DNA from: Actinomycetes bacterium
Lineage (GTDB): Bacteria > Actinomycetota > Acidimicrobiia > Acidimicrobiales > Palsa-688
Direction of reading: 5' to 3'
DNA length: 12,891 bases
NCBI GenBank assembly: GCA_021798075.1
Contig: JAJZYO010000022.1
Span: forward strand, 1-12,891
Part shown: positions 12,409 through 12,891 of the stretch, piece by piece
Layout: each line of letters starts with the position of its first letter
How positions within the stretch are numbered: position 1 is the first letter of the stretch
Translations under genes and position numbers: made by a program
The notes under the pieces: generated by a model
What the model saw: only the letters and a program-made list of their open reading frames with translations
Database searches by the model: none
What the model was told of the DNA's origin: nothing

Positions 12409-12891
12409 ATGGCCACGTCCCAAGCAGCAGCTGGTGCAAAGGCAGTGGCTGACAACGGCCCCTGCACCCGGCACGGCTTTGCGCGGATGATGTCCACGAG
12501 GCCGACAATCCCCCGAGATGCCAGCCAGGAGGCCGGGTCTTCTCCCTCAGGCAGGTCCACGCGAAGCGGTGACCTCCCGGCGGCCATGAAGGCTCGTTCG
12601 ATCCTCAGCGCCCCTTCGCGCCCTGCCGCGTCACCGTCCAATGCGATCACCGGACGGCCGGGGTGGAGAGCCAGCACGGTGGCTACCTGGTGGGCCGAGA
12701 GCTCACGGCCCGCTTGGGTAACCGGGCACAGGTAAGCGCCCGCGCCGGTCAGGACGGCGGCCGTCGCAACGGCGAGGGCGTCGACGGCGCCCTCGACCAC
12801 CACCACATGGCCGCTTGGGTGCGCCGGGGCGGGGAGCGGTTGGTAGAGGTGGAGGGACTTGTCGTACACCGCGCTACGGGCGGGGTTCAGG
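12405..12891 (-). CDS. Toprim-domain primase-like protein, C-terminal part (5' end outside window)
   Basis: 161 residues are visible. The frame stays open to the window edge, so the start is missing. The segment LNPARSAVYDKSLHLYQ resembles the region just before the Toprim domain in DnaG-type primases (compare 'LNSPETPLFHKS..LYGL'). The Toprim domain follows, with the acidic VVVVEGAVDALA (its Glu) and the metal-binding VIALDGDAAGREGALRI (DxD). The segment LRVDLPEGEDPASWLAS (compare 'LPDGKDPDE') is also primase-like. It probably primes or assists replication of the excised element. It reads into xis through an ATGA overlap, linking replication and excision functions in one transcript. A GTG at 12869 lies within conserved sequence and is not the real start. 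Confidence 0.82.
   Translation of the reverse strand, partial: LNPARSAVYDKSLHLYQPLPAPAHPSGHVVVVEGAVDALAVATAAVLTGAGAYLCPVTQAGRELSAHQVATVLALHPGRPVIALDGDAAGREGALRIERAFMAAGRSPLRVDLPEGEDPASWLASRGIVGLVDIIRAKPCRVQGPLSATAFAPAAAWDVAI

Larger units (their letters stand above)
10899..12891. mobile_element. Left end of an integrative element inserted at tRNA-Ser (partial)
   Basis: A tRNA 3' end is followed by a tyrosine integrase, a MerR/HTH_17-type excisionase and a Toprim-domain primase-like protein. This is the core of a site-specific integrative element, such as an actinobacterial integrative and conjugative/plasmid-like element, a phage satellite or a prophage. No structural phage gene or transfer gene is visible in the part seen, so the element type is open. 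The right boundary lies beyond 12891. Confidence 0.8.

Noticed and set aside
12408..12416. Third copy of the TGGCCATA site at the xis start codon
   Set aside because: The same 8-mer also occurs inside the Gfo/Idh/MocA gene near 2332-2339, so a lone match is likely chance.

Overview
The window looks like high-GC Gram-positive (Actinomycetota) chromosomal DNA with an integrated element entering from the right. The support is strongly G/C-biased coding sequence, frequent GTG/TTG starts, several starts with no Shine-Dalgarno site, a HisN-type phosphatase of the actinobacterial kind and a lipoprotein with a cleavable lipobox. An Acidimicrobiia-like lineage is possible, but the sequence alone does not settle this.

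Left block (1-4041): the left edge holds what may be the first codons of an ornithine-cyclodeaminase-like gene (minus strand). A non-coding stretch of about 290 bp follows, with four copies of an 11-bp repeat in both orientations. Next comes a divergent pair: an aldo/keto reductase (minus) and a Gfo/Idh/MocA-type protein (plus), only 20 bp apart. Downstream of the latter are a PfkB-type sugar kinase and a secreted lipoprotein of unknown function. The oxidoreductases and kinase look like a small sugar or polyol module whose substrate cannot be read from the sequence. The Gfo/Idh/MocA protein has lost two residues usually important for catalysis.

Middle block (4052-7271, minus strand): a tight operon larB-larC-hisN-tadA. 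LarB and LarC are two of the three enzymes that make the nickel-pincer nucleotide cofactor. HisN is a histidinol-phosphatase-type phosphatase, and TadA edits the wobble adenosine of tRNA. Junctions overlap by 4 bp or are 9 bp apart, which indicates translational coupling. LarE and a lactate racemase (LarA) are not in the window.

Efflux block (7370-9690): a TetR repressor divergent from a DHA2-type (14-TM) drug exporter. The shared region has a near-consensus promoter for the exporter with a palindromic operator candidate in its spacer. An apparently opposing promoter for the regulator overlaps the same -35 box.

Right block (9691-12891): a 34-bp tandem repeat, pheA (prephenate dehydratase, apparently leaderless), a tRNA-Ser(UGA) gene, and then the left end of an integrated mobile element. 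That end carries a tyrosine integrase 100 bp past the tRNA 3' end and, convergent to it, an excisionase coupled to a Toprim-domain primase-like gene that runs off the window. The integrase and excisionase genes overlap antisense by 112 bp. The far end of the element (attR) lies outside the window. I found no CRISPR array, insertion sequence or rRNA, and no clear case of an entirely new system. The most notable points are the element's control region, the int/xis overlap, the efflux promoter and the altered Gfo/Idh/MocA active site.
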